Shown: piece by piece, positions 1 through 11,689 of the stretch
Numbering within the stretch: the first letter of the stretch is position 1
Layout: the number at the start of each line of letters is the position of its first letter
From: Tetrastigma voinierianum
Lineage: Eukaryota > Streptophyta > Magnoliopsida > Vitales > Vitaceae
Direction of reading: 5' to 3'
NCBI GenBank assembly: GCA_016808115.1
Contig: JAEQBH010003948.1
Coordinates: 1 to 64,000 of the forward strand
DNA: 64,000 nucleotides
Program-made: the position numbers and the translations under genes
The notes under the pieces: generated by a model
Databases searched by the model: none
What the model saw: only the letters and a program-made list of their open reading frames with translations
Told to the model about the DNA's origin: nothing

Positions 1-2160
1 TAAGAATATCTATGGTAGAAAGATTTAAGTTTAAGAACGAGGTAAATGGATACTCAAGAAGATTAATTAATAAGAGACCTCACAGATAAAATAAACGCAT
101 CTAAGCCAATCCGTGATACATGGACCACTCTCTCAGCCCAAAAAATAATGAGAAGGATTTAGAAACTCAAAACAATGATATAGTGGATATTGTTCAATGC
201 TCCAACCAATTCCATGGAATAAGGTGCCCATCGAACTTTAAAGATAACATTGACCAAAAATTTAGAACCGTAAAATAAAAGATTAAAAGACCCAAATCTA
301 AGTCCCATAAACTAATCAAGAAACGGATGATGATTAGTCAAAACTCCGGCCGACAATGAGAGAAAATTAGAGGAAACTATTAATTAGTTCTAAAAAGGGG
401 AGAATAAAACAAACATCAAGAAACAAAAAGCAACCCACCCTAATTTTATCCATGGAGCTAATGAATGTCTTTGTTTCATCATACAAAGATATCTTCAACT
501 CAAATGTTTCACTTTAACATAATTAGACAAAAGCAACTTCTGTAGATAGCCTTTGTTGCAAGTGTCATAAACTCCGTCCTTCGGATGTGGTCTAATGAAA
601 AATCAAATATTTTAGCTTAATTTATAGGCAAAGTAATTGCATAAATTTTAATTAAATAAATGGTCGACCTTCTCCAGGAAATATGGAAGAGATGCAGCAT
701 GATCCAAGTGAAAGTTGCACAGGAAATGCAAACATGATTACAAAGCAAGAAGTGGAGAGCACATCTAAAGAATGAGGCAATTTTAAATGAGAGCAGAGTA
801 GATAACAAAAAAGGAAATCAAGATGAAAGTTCTAAAAGTTTCAAGACTGCAAAAGTTCATTGACAAGATGCATATACAAGATAATTAATTAACATCAAGT
901 GGAGATATGTTGCTACATACCACTAATTGCACTGTCAAATAAGTATGTGATTAACATAAACATATTCATCGAGAAGAAAAAAAAAAAAAAAACAATGCCG
1001 AGGAAAGCAATGGAACTTCAACATAATCAAAGAAGTGTGAACGATCGGGCTTTTCTAAAGGAATGAATAGATAGATATGATTAATGAAGCTTCTACCTAA
1101 AGTACGTAAAGTACATGTTCAAGTGTGAGTGTGATTAATTTTATACAGATGCAAAGGGGTAGGTCCATTAACCCGCATCATCCTGTAGCCGTAAAAGAAA
1201 CCTCTAATCGTGAGTGGTCTCATAACAATGCTTACAATATCAAAATGACAATACCCGGATTGCCAAAGATCAAAACAATAATGATATTCTCTAAACTTCA
1301 TTTCAATTCAAAGAAGACATTAAGTTATAAAAACAACACATTACAATATTCAACAATGAAAAGTACCGATCTCTTCAAAAACATAGCAGATTGAAGATGA
1401 TCAAGCCTCGTAAGTAGAGACATAGTTGTAGTCGTGATCACAACCAATTTATTGGTCAATTATAAACTAAAGACAAAGAAAAGCAGATTGGCCTTAATAA
1501 ATCAATCATTCTCGATGATAAAACAAAAATACACTGGAGAAGTGAGGACCGCTGCCACGGTTTCGCCTCCATGACCACAAGGAAAAAGAACCGATATATT
1601 GATAAGAGAAGCTACAGATAGTTCTCAGAATGCTTCAAATAAATCTATATGCTTTAGCAATAGTTGTTTCTGGGTCATTTTTCCCGCAGACCATTCAAGA
1701 ACAATTCATTCCATTACTTCAAAAAAAAATCATAAAATGACTATACTCTAGGATTACAATATCAAAACAATAATGATATTCTCTAAACTTCATTTCTCAA
1801 TTCAAAGGCAGATTACTAAGTTATAAAACAAATAACATTACAATATTCAACAAGGAAAAAGAACAAACTCACAATTAAAAAGGACATCAATATCAAGGAT
1901 CAATCTCATCAAAGTATGGAAACGCTCATGCCCGAGTGTAATCGGATGAATCTTACAAACAAACTATCACCAAAGAACATGACCAAAACAAACAAACAAA
2001 TTAAAACCTAATGTTGAAAAATGGAAGGAAAAACTGAAGAACCAAAAAATAAAAGCACAACGCATTATGGTATACCAAAGATGGTTTTCCTTTATAGACA
2101 TGTAGACATGTGGAACGGTGCCCACTTCATTTTCAAGACCTAGAGGTATCCGATCTCTCC
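1..2160 (-). pseudogene. CPSF73-I copy 1, 5' half, truncated by window edge
   Basis: CPSF73-I is the metallo-beta-lactamase/beta-CASP endonuclease that cleaves pre-mRNA before polyadenylation. On the minus strand, about 2152-2080 reads PLG-ENEVG...VYMS-KG (family: PLGAGNEVGRSCVYMS). About 1960-1895 matches the exon reading GIHPAYSGM..PYFDEIDP..IDVL. About 900-840 is the degraded place of the THFHLDH zinc motif, and 600-450 reads MTHATKAIY followed by a decayed SDYVKVS..VEDI segment. The first codons are missing: receptor kinase 3' sequence abuts the exon at about 2160-2175. A second partial copy of that intron and receptor kinase tail lies at 1225-1620. The remainder of the gene would lie left of position 1. 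Identity comes from colinear agreement with the four other copies in the window. Stops and frameshifts make it non-functional as read. Confidence 0.8.
1225..1620 (-). repeat. internal duplication of intron plus receptor kinase 3' tail
   Basis: This segment repeats 1740-2390 but lacks the two CPSF73-I exons lying between the matched parts. 1225-1360 matches 1740-1860 (CPSF73-I intron), and 1380-1600 matches 2155-2370 (tail of the receptor kinase, including the AGATGATCAAGCCTC run). The same arrangement recurs at 57660-57900 in copy E but is absent from copies B, C and D, so it arose once, before copies 1 and E separated. Confidence 0.65.
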
Positions 2161-2344
2161 AAAAAACAGAGCGCATCAAGATGATCAAGCCTCTTAAGTA
2201 GACATAGTCGTAAATGCGATCACAACCAATTTATCGGGTCAATTATAAACTAAGAGACGTAAAGAAAAAGAGATTTTCGCCTAAATAAAATCAATCATTC
2301 CGACATAAAACAAAAATACACATGGAGAATGAGATCACAATTTA

Positions 2345-5300
2345 AGGTTTCATTTCCATGACCAAGCAACTCACCCAATGTAATCAGCCGGAAAACGGCT
2401 GGAGAAGTGGTGGCCCTCGTGACGAGAGTGTTCTTTCAACTGCTGTGGTTAGTCACGAGATCGGGATTGGACATAAGTGCTAATGCCATCTCACCGTGAA
2501 CCACTACTTTCACCACCCCACTTCATCCACAGGAGGTGAGGGGCTTGTCCATAACATCATTCAACCCAATGGTCGCTATAATCAACAGAATGCAGGGATG
2601 AGGATGAGGAGGACGCCGATGATAACAAGTGGATTTAGACGAGTTCACCAGATGCCTCCCATAATTACCTCCATTGTTACAACCCCAAAGCTATAAACAT
2701 CCATTTTATTATCCACCTTCATCTTGTAAGCAAGTTCTGCAAATTAAGAAGATTACATCATGCTCTGCTCTGCTCTGCTAAGAAATTATAACAGTATAAC
2801 TAACGCCCTAATTAAGAAAATGGTACCGGAGCAAGATAAACCAAAAGTTCCCGCAAATGAAGCCCACTAGATGAGTCCAGCTTATAAGCCTAGCCGCGCC
2901 GGCTCCGAGACACGGGCTTCATATTCCGAATCCAATGTAACATTGTTACCGGGTTATAACTCGGCGAATTACTCGGGAGGTGAGATTTCATGGTATATAA
3001 GATAAAGCTTAGCCCACCTTTCATTAATGTTCAAATTTCACAATCCAATCAAGTTTTTCTGCTTCTTCATCGTTGCTTAGAATATTTCTCAAGCTCCCCT
3101 TTCCAAAAACTCATAAATAAAAAATGAGTTCTCGCGACATGAATCAAGCATGAAAGCTTGACAATATTGTGATGCCTTATCCGTGTTGGGAGCATGAATC
3201 TCGCTTTTGAAAGCCTTCAAATCAGCCATATCGCCACAATGTTGATATGATGAGTAGTGAAGCTTTTTCACAAGAACAACCCGAATTATTTGGCAATCCC
3301 CTACTTTGTAAACAAGGCTATATCCTCCAAATACCCCAATATTAATCGTTTGGAACTCGAAATCGTCAGCCCCAAGGATGCTCATACAACAAGTTCCCAT
3401 CATGTCCCAATATTGTGAATAGATCTTGACATCTACGACTTAAGTGTAGACTTAGCTTGTTTTCTTCTCACCTGACAAGAAAATAAATGCCAATAATAAA
3501 ATGATAAGAACAATGTAGTGCTCACAATGAGGAGTAGTATGATCAAGACGTAAAACTCGCGGGCCTTCTTCTGACCGCATGGCTTGAGATGAGTGACATT
3601 ATTACCTACGTAGACCTTTATTAATTTCTAAATGCCTCAAATGGAGCTAAGGTTTTGATGTTTGGGAGAGGACCTTCCAACTCCGGTTGTAGGATATATC
3701 GCAAATGTCGCTAATCGATCATCAAAAGTGTGTGGATGGTGCCGTAAAGTCGGGTTACGAGAGATTCAGCCTGTGCACCGTAACTCTCCAGCGGGGCCGG
3801 TGGAATCTCTCTCCCGCCAACATATTTTGACTAAGATCAAGACTCCCAAGACTATGCACTTCCACTTCACGGAATGTTATCCACAAATCGATTCCCACTC
3901 AAGTTCAAGGACGATAATTTCAAAGAAGTTCTATTCGCTCAATTCGACCGCTTAAGTTGTTCGATCCCGTGTCAAGGGTTTGGAAGATCGCTAATTTTCC
4001 TAATTTCAAAGGAATGCGTTTCTCGGAAGATCATTGTTAGTCAAAGAACAAATCGAACAATATGGTCAACATACCCATTCTTTTGTTCTTTTTAGGATCT
4101 TCACTTTCGAATGGTTTGAGGAAAGATCAGTCGTTGTAATTAGTGGCTCTTCGAGTTGGTGGTATGCTTTGAAATATTATTGTTGGAGTGTTCAAGTGTG
4201 TTAAGTTTGTATGCTGTCCCGTTTCTCGAAGCTCGCCATAAAAATTATTCTTTGTAGATCGAGATAATTCGGGTTTGGGTATACACGAAACTTTATTTCT
4301 ATCTCCGTTGAGTTGGTTTCTTCAGGCCAGGAACTCGGAATAAGCTAGTCTGATTTCAAGCTCTTTAGTATAGGACAGTGAAATGGTTCCCAAAGGCATT
4401 AAATTTTACAAATTCTTTCTGCAGGCAGAATCTCGATCGGTAGTTGGCCCGATGAAGTTATTTTCATACAATTGCAAAATTCCAATTAGTGATATTATTC
4501 ATTTCCAAAGGAGAACACTTGAATTTGTTATGACGAGAAGCTCAAAGTGATTAAAATTGAATGAGTTTCCTATAGGCAGTATTGGGCTCATTGAGATTGT
4601 TCGATGACAATTCGAGAGAAAGATTAGAGATCTTAACAGTCAATTTCTTGAGGAATGGAACCGGATAGTTTGTTTGTATGAAGATTGATGGTTAAATTCC
4701 TCGAGTTACCTATGGAAGGAGGGATTGGACCGGTGAAGTTGTTATTTGACGATTCAAGATCATTAAGAATCTTAACAATCGATTTCTTGAGAATGAGACA
4801 GATAGTTTTGTTCGTATGAAGATTGATGTGGTTAAATTCCTCGAAGTTACCTATGGAATGAGGATTGGACTGATAGAGATTGTTATTTGTGATTGAGATC
4901 ATTAAGAGATCTTAACAATTTCTTGAGGAATGGAACTAGGCAGGTTTGTTCACATGAAGGTCTGATATGGTTAAATTCCTCAAGAGTTACTATAGAATGA
5001 GGATTGGACCGGTGGGGCGTGTGATGGTGAAGATCGTTAAGAGAGATTTTTAAATCGATTTCTTGAGAATGGAACTAGAAAGTTTGTTTACACAGGAACA
5101 ATGTAGTTAAATTCCTCGGAAATTTACCTATGGAAAGGATTAGGCTATGAGCATTAAATGACAATCTAAGATCGTTAAAGAGATCTTAATAATCAATTCT
5201 TGAGAATGGAACGGAAAGCTCATTCTCATAAAGATGTAAAATAGTTAAGTTTTTCAAATTTCCTATAAAAGGAAGAATTAGCCCTACAGAATTATTAGAA

Positions 5301-5700
5301 GCGAAGATAAAAAGCTAGTGATGTTAAACCCGAGTTGTTCGGGTATTACACAGTGAAATGATTAGAACGAAGGTAAGAATTGTGATTAGTTTGGAAATAT
5401 TACGATATTGGTTGGAATGGTTCCATGGAGGGAGTTGTTAGACAAATTAAGAGTAAGGAGGTTGGGGAGAGATGAAAATTTGAGATTTTGGAGTGTACCT
5501 TTCAAACCACGACTCACGAAGGTTTAAATGGGAACCTTCACGACACAGCAATGACCACTCCCAGAGACAATGATGGCGGGAATTGTGTCGAGCCCGAGAT
5601 GAGAGTAAAACTTAAGGTTTGATTATCAAGACACCTTCCATGTTAGAGCAAGTGCTTCTTGTCTTGTTCAACTTTGAAATAGTAGTAAAAGAGTAGGTGC
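2345..5700 (-). pseudogene. LRR receptor-like kinase, MIK2-like (copy 1)
   Basis: This is a plasma membrane leucine-rich-repeat receptor kinase of the MIK2/LRR XI-XII type. Read right to left: an LRR N-terminal cap (about 5680-5480, ending near SLDNQT), then NLKFSSLPNLLTLNLSNNS and LHGTIPTNI at about 5480-5390. An LRR array follows to about 3650 (NNFTGPIPPSIGN, NKLSGSIPQEI near 4790-4640). A transmembrane stretch lies at about 3560-3480 and the kinase N-lobe at 3403-3089 (VKKLH, DMADLKAFKSEI, FLERG). The C-lobe lies at about 3060-2820, with an intron near 2760 and a last exon at about 2750-2350 (ELAYKMKV, DVYSFGVVTMEVI, a PTMQQ-like remnant). Where HRD and DFG are expected, the reading gives RRV and SEP, so the catalytic residues are lost as read. 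Many frameshifts. The last exon runs into truncated CPSF73-I. Confidence 0.88.
4600..5310 (-). repeat. five near-identical two-LRR units inside the ectodomain
   Basis: Units of about 140-144 bp (48 residues, two 24-residue LRRs) repeat at DNA level. The phrase AAGAGATCTTA with GATTTCTTGAG recurs near 4623, 4773, 4908, 5043 and 5177, and GGTTAAATTCCTCGA recurs between them. Protein-level LRR similarity alone would not keep the DNA this similar, so the units were recently duplicated or homogenised. A similar but more worn series is present in copy E (about 60830-61560). Confidence 0.7.
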
Positions 5701-5719
5701 GAGGCGGAATTAAAGAGAG

Positions 5720-6670
5720 GAAATGACACATGGAAGGATGATATTGAAGGCAAGAGGGAAAGAAGAAATGAAAAAGTAAGGAGTGGTGATGAGTCGAAGT
5801 GAGGAGTAGGATGAAGGATATTGTTAGGCCATTATTGGTAGTAGAGATGAGCTAATACAGGGTGTACATGAGGAGAAAATGAAACACCTTATAAACTTAA
5901 GTTACTGATATTCGGCATTCCCATTGTTTGGTGTTTACATGCTCCCTCATTCCACTACAATTAATGGAATTGAAAATATGTAATGTCAACTTCATACTTT
6001 TTATTTTCTTTTATCAAAAATAAAGGGATGAGTCGACCATGGAAGGATGATATTGAAGACAAAGGAAAGAAGAAAATTATGAAAAAACGAAAGTGAGTAG
6101 TGATCGAGGAGAGAGTAAGGAGATAGGATGAAGGATATTGATGGGCCGTTATTGGTAGTAGAGATGGAAGGCATTAAGCGGGGTGTACATGAGGAGAAAA
6201 TGAAACACTTATTTATAAACTTAAGTGTGATACATTCGGCATTCCCATTGTTTGGTGTTTATCCCAACTCCCTCGTTTCATTTACCATTAATGGAATTGA
6301 AAATATGTAATATCAACTATACTTTTTATTTCTTTTATCAAAACCAAAGGGATGAGTCGAAATGACATGGAAGGATGATATTGAAGACAGAGGAAAGAAG
6401 AAATATGAAAAAGCAAGGGTGGTGATGAGTCGAGAGAGTAAGGAGTAGGATGAAGGATATTGTTCAGACGTGTGAACAGTAGAGATGAAGCTATTCTGAG
6501 GTGTACATGAGGAGAAAATAGAAACACTTATTTATAAACTTAGAGTGTGATACATTCTCGGCATTCCATTGTTTGGTGTTTTACATCTAACTCCCTCATT
6601 CCACTCTGATTAATGGAATTGAAAATATGTAATGTGACTTCATACTTTTTTTATTTTCTTTTATCAAAAA
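5720..6670. repeat. three tandem copies of a ~320-bp promoter repeat
   Basis: The phrase CATGGAAGGATGATATTGAA begins units at about 5724, 6041 and 6365. Each unit carries the same later landmarks: GGATGAAGGATATTG, GTGTACATGAGGAGAAAA, CATTCCCATTGTTTGGTG, and TTAATGGAATTGAAAATATG followed by a T-rich tail. The repeat sits immediately upstream of receptor kinase copy 1, where its promoter should be. No long open frame is shared by the three units, so they are read as non-coding. Confidence 0.8.
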
Positions 6671-6918
6671 TAGTCTATTTTTATAAAATTAAACACCCTT
6701 GATACATAGAAAATAATTTAAAATATTACTTTTATTTTTAATTAAAATAGACTATTGAAATTACATAGTAAATAATTAAAAAAATTCCTTTTTCACTCTC
6801 TCTTTTGCTCCGTGCTCTTTCTGAATAGAACATGTTTAAAATTAAGGATTACAATTCTTTAAGTGAGGGCTTTCGATGTTGATCTGAGAAGTCCATTTAA
6901 CAAACACTACTTGTACAT
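6671..6918. other. AT-rich intergenic DNA, nothing recognised
   Basis: This is A/T-rich spacer upstream of the receptor kinase promoter repeats. No coding match or mobile element end was recognised. Confidence 0.4.
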
Positions 6919-6922
6919 ATGT

Positions 6923-6963
<41 letters not shown>
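6919..6963. repeat. TA dinucleotide microsatellite
   Basis: About twenty TA repeats lie directly before a purine-rich tract. The open frame crossing them (repeated I-Y) is low-complexity and not a gene. Confidence 0.9.
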
Positions 6964-6965
<2 letters not shown>

Positions 6966-7014
6966 TGATCTCGAAATTTGGAAGAGAAAAGATAAAGTCA
7001 TGTCATTCTTGGGC

Positions 7015-7263
7015 ATAAAGAAGAAAAGAAAAAAAGAAGAAAAGAAAAGAAAAGAAAGAAGAAAGAAAAGAGAAAGAGAAGGAAGGAAAGGAGGAAAGGA
7101 AAGGAGGAGGAGGAGAGGAGAGGAGGCCGGAGAGAGAGAGAGAAAGGAAGAGGAAGGAGAAAGGAAAAAGGAGAAGGAGGAAGGAGGAGGAGGAGGAGGA
7201 GAGGAGGAGGAGGAGGAAGGAGGAGGAGGAGAGAAGGAAGAGAGAGGAGAGAGAGAGGAGGAA
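7015..7263. repeat. homopurine (GA-rich) tract of ~245 bp
   Basis: The plus strand is almost only A and G, and the minus strand only C and T. Runs include GGAGGAGGAGGAG and GAGAGAGAGAGAAAGG. The K/E/R-rich and S/L-rich open frames here are by-products of composition. Such tracts can form triplex (H-DNA) and are hard to sequence. Confidence 0.9.
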
Positions 7264-7914
7264 CATGTCTTGGGTGCATGGGCTGAATCTTATTCACAAT
7301 TCTTTATCAAATATTAAATTTAGGTTATTATCAACTCAACAACCCTCTGATACAAAACCAACCAAAATAACTACCTATGCTTGACTCCTTTTAAAGTTAT
7401 TGCCCTGGCAGCCCAGTCAACGATCGATCTTATGTTTGCTTCTCGAAAATATAAAAGAAAGAAAAAAAAAAAATTGCTATGTGTTAAGGAAAAATATGTT
7501 GGTATGATCTTAGAGTAAAATTATGCTACTTGTTTCCACTCGTTTAACTAGGGCTATAAGAGGGTGTAACAGGGATCTTTGAATTAATTGTCTTACGAGT
7601 TAGTGCATCAAATTGTGTGACAAAACTTTTTCATATTCAGTCAATCAGATTTTGGAAGTAAATATTACGCCAAATCATTGTGATATTCTATGGAGACGAA
7701 TAAGGAGACTAAAAGATAATATTGAGTAAATCAATCTAGAGATTTGGATCCGTTTGGTAAGTTTTTCTATGGGAGGCAAATGTTCTATTGTAGTATTTAT
7801 GGAATAAAATCTAGATAATAAAGGGATAATTCACGATAGTTAAGGGAACTCTCTGATAAACACATGTTGGAGATCATCTTACTGAATCAGAGGAATATTA
7901 AAAAAAAGATTATG

Positions 7915-8065
7915 AAACACCAAAATTGTATTCTAAGCTTCACTAATAAAACATTTCAGGTCATGCATTGATAATCATAATTTATGGGGAGATAAGCTGT
8001 GTTAAACCACACCAGTGAATCGCGAAATCAAAGAGGAAAATCTCTTAAGCCTCTTTCTGCCATGC
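7915..8065 (-). pseudogene. CPSF73-I 3'-flank remnant in the receptor kinase 5' flank
   Basis: The run CTTCACTAATAAAACATT, then TTGATAATCATAATTT and a GAAGAGGAAAATCT-like stretch, matches 13925-14060 and 44405-44560, which lie just past the 3' ends of CPSF73-I copies B and D. It also matches 61915-62060 beside receptor kinase copy E. It marks an old junction between the two gene types. Confidence 0.6.
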
Positions 8066-8931
8066 TCGTTTTGATGTCTTGTCGGTTCTTAGAATCAATT
8101 CCATTACTTGAAGAAATATATTTAGCCTATCTTTGATTCCCAAAATTTTGAGGGAAAGAAGAAAACATGAAGTAAAAGTAAAAGAAAATAAAATTTAAGA
8201 AAAAATAAATAAATTAAATCTCATATATTATTTTTATTTCTTTTATTTCAAATCAATTTTATTTATTTTAACTTATCAATATAATAGAAATATATTATCT
8301 TCAAATATCTTCAAAAAATTTTCCTACAAATACTCATACAAAAAGCGAGTTAACAAAAAATGTTAAGTAATTACTCATGTTTAGCTGCTTTAAATTAGTC
8401 TTTACTCAATTTGATAAGAAATATTGTCATCTTCTTAATAGAAAAACAAAATAATTTGTCCTTGACCCATTTTAAGTCTTTCCTCAATTTTTTTTTTTTT
8501 TTTCCAAAAAAAAGGTGTTTTCTAAATTCCAAATCATATTTAAAAACTTGTCACATAATTTACATGCATTTATGACTTTATAGAATGCATAGTTTTTATC
8601 AAATATCATCAACTTCCAAAATATGAAAAAATAACCAAAAATAAATACTCGCGCTTGACCCATTTTAAAGTCTTTGCTCGACTTGATAGGTATTATCAAT
8701 TTTTCGGCGCAAAAAAATCCTCCCTAATTAATCTATTTTCAAGGCTTAGCGAATTCAGAAACATCTTTAAAAACTTAATTATGACTTGATTACACCCGCT
8801 GAAATTATGATACATATACGTGTTCATTAGGAGTAGAAAATTCATCATGTATTATCATGAAATCTTGACCAAGTATTCATATTATATTAGTCACCCATGT
8901 CGATATCTATTTGATGTAGGTAGAAGACATT
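8066..8931. repeat. duplicated receptor kinase 5' flank, left part
   Basis: This AT-rich flank is colinear with 62060-62890 beside receptor kinase copy E. Shared landmarks include CTGCTTTAAATTAGT, ATTGTCATCTTCTTAATAG and CACCCATGTCGATATC. The phrase CTTGACCCATTTTAA occurs near 8461 and 8655 and links it to the tandem repeat at 11690-12290. No gene is seen. Confidence 0.65.
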
Positions 8932-10926
8932 TGATGAACCAGAGAAATTCCGATTTTTTGGAAAAGGGTAAAATCATTAATTTCGATTACAAAATTGTAA
9001 TTTTGGTTAAAATCGAAATTTAATCTCTAGATCTCGGATGTGGCTTGGATTGCCGCGTTGGAGATGATCTCGCGAAATCTTGCTATGCGTAAAATTTCGT
9101 AGAATTCCGAGACAGTCGAGTTGACACGTTTTACGAGACATCGCGGTTTGGGTGTCGTAAAACAATTTTCGATGCGACGAAAGTCACATATAACACGTAC
9201 TCATGTGCCAAAAGTGGTATGAGTAGAGAAATGATGAAAATGGACGATCGAGATAATACCGAATATCAAATCTGGGAAATGAGGGACATAATTGTTATTT
9301 TGAAAAAGATTTAAATGATAATATGCCACAAAATAGCTAATAGTGGCCTTCTTCAAACAAAAGCCAAAAGCATTGAGATACGGTCGGGAATTCCCTGGTG
9401 GGTTTCGTTTAGGAGATTTTAGAGAGAGGCCTTTCTCTCTAGATTTTAAACAAAATGGCCAGTCGGCGGTCTTGGGGACAAAGAAGAAGCGCTTTCCTAC
9501 GCGGAGAGGGAGCTTCGTGTGGAGTACCAAATTTAGGAGTTTCCTTAAACTCAGAGAGGTAGGGGTTTCTCCTACTTGGGTTTTATTCACATCTTAAATA
9601 CTTTCGCGAATCATTTGGTGAATGAGGTCGTGAGTAGGATTTAATCAGTCTTAAAACTTAGGGCCAAGATTGTTTGAGTTTATGGAACCCAATTTACGAT
9701 CCGTATTTATCCGCAATTCATTTAGGTGTCTAAGGGTGTGATTCATGTCATGGATTGTATTGTGGTTTGTATAAGTAGGAAATGGTAGTAAAATGTGAGT
9801 TCTAAAGTGAACCAATGAATTGATGAGTGATGGAATCGTAAAGCCCTAGGTTTCTTGTTCTAAAGGAATAGTGACACGAATATATTTTGTGTCTGAAAAT
9901 GTGTTTGATCGAGTGATTCAAGTTGAATTGCAAGTGTTTCATCATTAGCTAGTGAGCTAATTTTGATGTATGAATTGATTAATTACATGACATGATTGTG
10001 TGATTGGATATTATGTGGATATGTGCATGTTTACATATTTGCATGTGATTAGACTGTATTGGGATTGGCATACATGCATTCCATATGCATTGGAACACCC
10101 TAGGACTATAGGAGTGAGTGCATGAGATGAGTCTAGAGAAAATGGTTCGGAGGGTAGTCTAAAATATTAATTATCGGAGGGTAGTCTAAATTAAAAATAT
10201 CAATGTCGTCAGATGACCAGTTGATATTCATCGAGATAGTCCATAAACAAATAATATCGATCGTCGGATGTTGATTGATATATACACATCGGAGGGTTGT
10301 CCACGAGCTAACAAAATGATAATTCTCATATATGAGGCTTAGGCGAGTGTGAGAGAGAGTCGGTGATGACTCGGGATCTGAGTTAGTCATGTAGACATTC
10401 AAAGTAGGATCATCACGTTTGCTTAAATGTATGTTTATTTTGGAACATTGCTTGCACTTAGATGGAGAGTAGCCAGCAGAGAGCGATTCACCTCACGAGC
10501 ATTGGCTCACCTTTGTCGAGGGATATTATTTTAGAATACCGGGGGTGCGAGGACGGCTCGTCTGGGGCGGATTAGAAGAAAGCCGGGGTGTGGCTTTGAT
10601 GATGTATACATGTATTAGAACTCGTTAATTTTAATATATGTGTTGTATAAGAGTAAAAACATATTAACTCTTGTAACTATTGGATATAGTTGGTACATTG
10701 ATGAGTATCGGTTTATGGGCCCAAGAGGCCATTTTTATCCATGTATGTATCATGTGATGGATATATTACCTTATTTGGAACGAGGTTTTATACGGTATTG
10801 TTTTTGGAGTAGAGCTCCGTCTGAAAGGAGACTCTGCCCGGGTTACTACAAAGTGCGTCGGGTAACGACATCCACTTGTGTCCATGAGGTTGTGGTGAAT
10901 CAACGGACCCCGAGTTTGGGGGTGTC
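8932..10926 (+). mobile_element. solo LTR (~2.0 kb) with 5-bp target duplication
   Basis: The sequence begins TGATGAACC and ends GGGGGTGTC. ACATT flanks it on both sides (8927-8931 and 10927-10931). In the duplicated flank at 62885-62910 the two sides are continuous, giving an empty site. No gag or pol reading is present inside. The content looks like LTR U3/R sequence with a GC-rich patch near 10540-10600 and short open frames that match nothing recognised. This is probably a Ty3/gypsy LTR left by LTR-LTR recombination. The 3' end would be CA rather than TC if the border is shifted by one base. Confidence 0.75.
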
Positions 10927-11300
10927 ACATTTATAGATGGGCATCATTCATTAAATTATAGTACTAAATATCTTCTGAAATATATAAGAGATTGTAATGA
11001 TAATGTATTATAGTGATCAGCGAAGTGAGGTAGATATGATCAAAATATTAAATTGATTGTATACATATCAATTATATAGGAAATTTACTAAAAAAGATTA
11101 AATTTATACTATTATTTTGTAATGAAAAATCTTGACTAAATATTCACATAATTAGTGATCCTTGTGAGGCACTTCAGTTTATGTTGATCCAACTAAAAGA
11201 ATCCAACAATAGATAAACGATTTATTAAATTATGAGTGTTAAATATCTTATGAAATTTTTCAAATATTATAGCGCCTAGATAACCTTCTTTGTTAGAAAA
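10927..11300. repeat. duplicated receptor kinase 5' flank, right part
   Basis: This continues the paralogous flank after the solo LTR. TTTATAGATG, TTCATTAAATTATAGTA and AACTAAAAGAATCCAACAAT are shared with 62890-63180. No gene is seen. Confidence 0.65.
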
Positions 11301-11689
11301 GTAAGGGTATATAAAAATTGCATTTATTTTAAGGTATTCATTGAAGTGGCGGGAGTAACACGCTTTCATATAAATAAGATCTGAATTTGCATTTCCTAAT
11401 AATAAATGTTAAATAGCTAAATGAATATAAATGACAATTTAATCACTTCTAAGAAGCTTAAGCTTTTGAATAGATATGACTTAATTTACCCTCTTTTTTT
11501 TTGGAAAATACGGTTGCTTTTAAAAATTGTAATACTAAAAAATCTTACTATTTCTAATGTTAAACCTTTCAAAGGAATTTCTAAAAATAAAAGAGTAAGT
11601 TCTTTTTTTGTATGTATAAGTTGGGGTTTCTAAGAATGTAAGACATTGCTAAAGTGGTGTGAATTTCCTAATATCGAAAATAAACAAAG
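11301..11689. other. AT-rich intergenic DNA, nothing recognised
   Basis: Low-complexity A/T-rich spacer. The open frame at 11421-11633 matches nothing recognised and has the composition of its surroundings. Confidence 0.4.

Noticed and set aside
6998..7317. Overlapping open frames of 87-132 residues on both strands (K/E/R-rich and S/L/F-rich)
   Set aside because: They are produced by the TA run and the GA-rich tract; composition alone explains the open frames.
9201..9597. Opposed open frames of 129 and 84 residues
   Set aside because: They lie within the solo LTR, match no gene family, and overlap each other on opposite strands.
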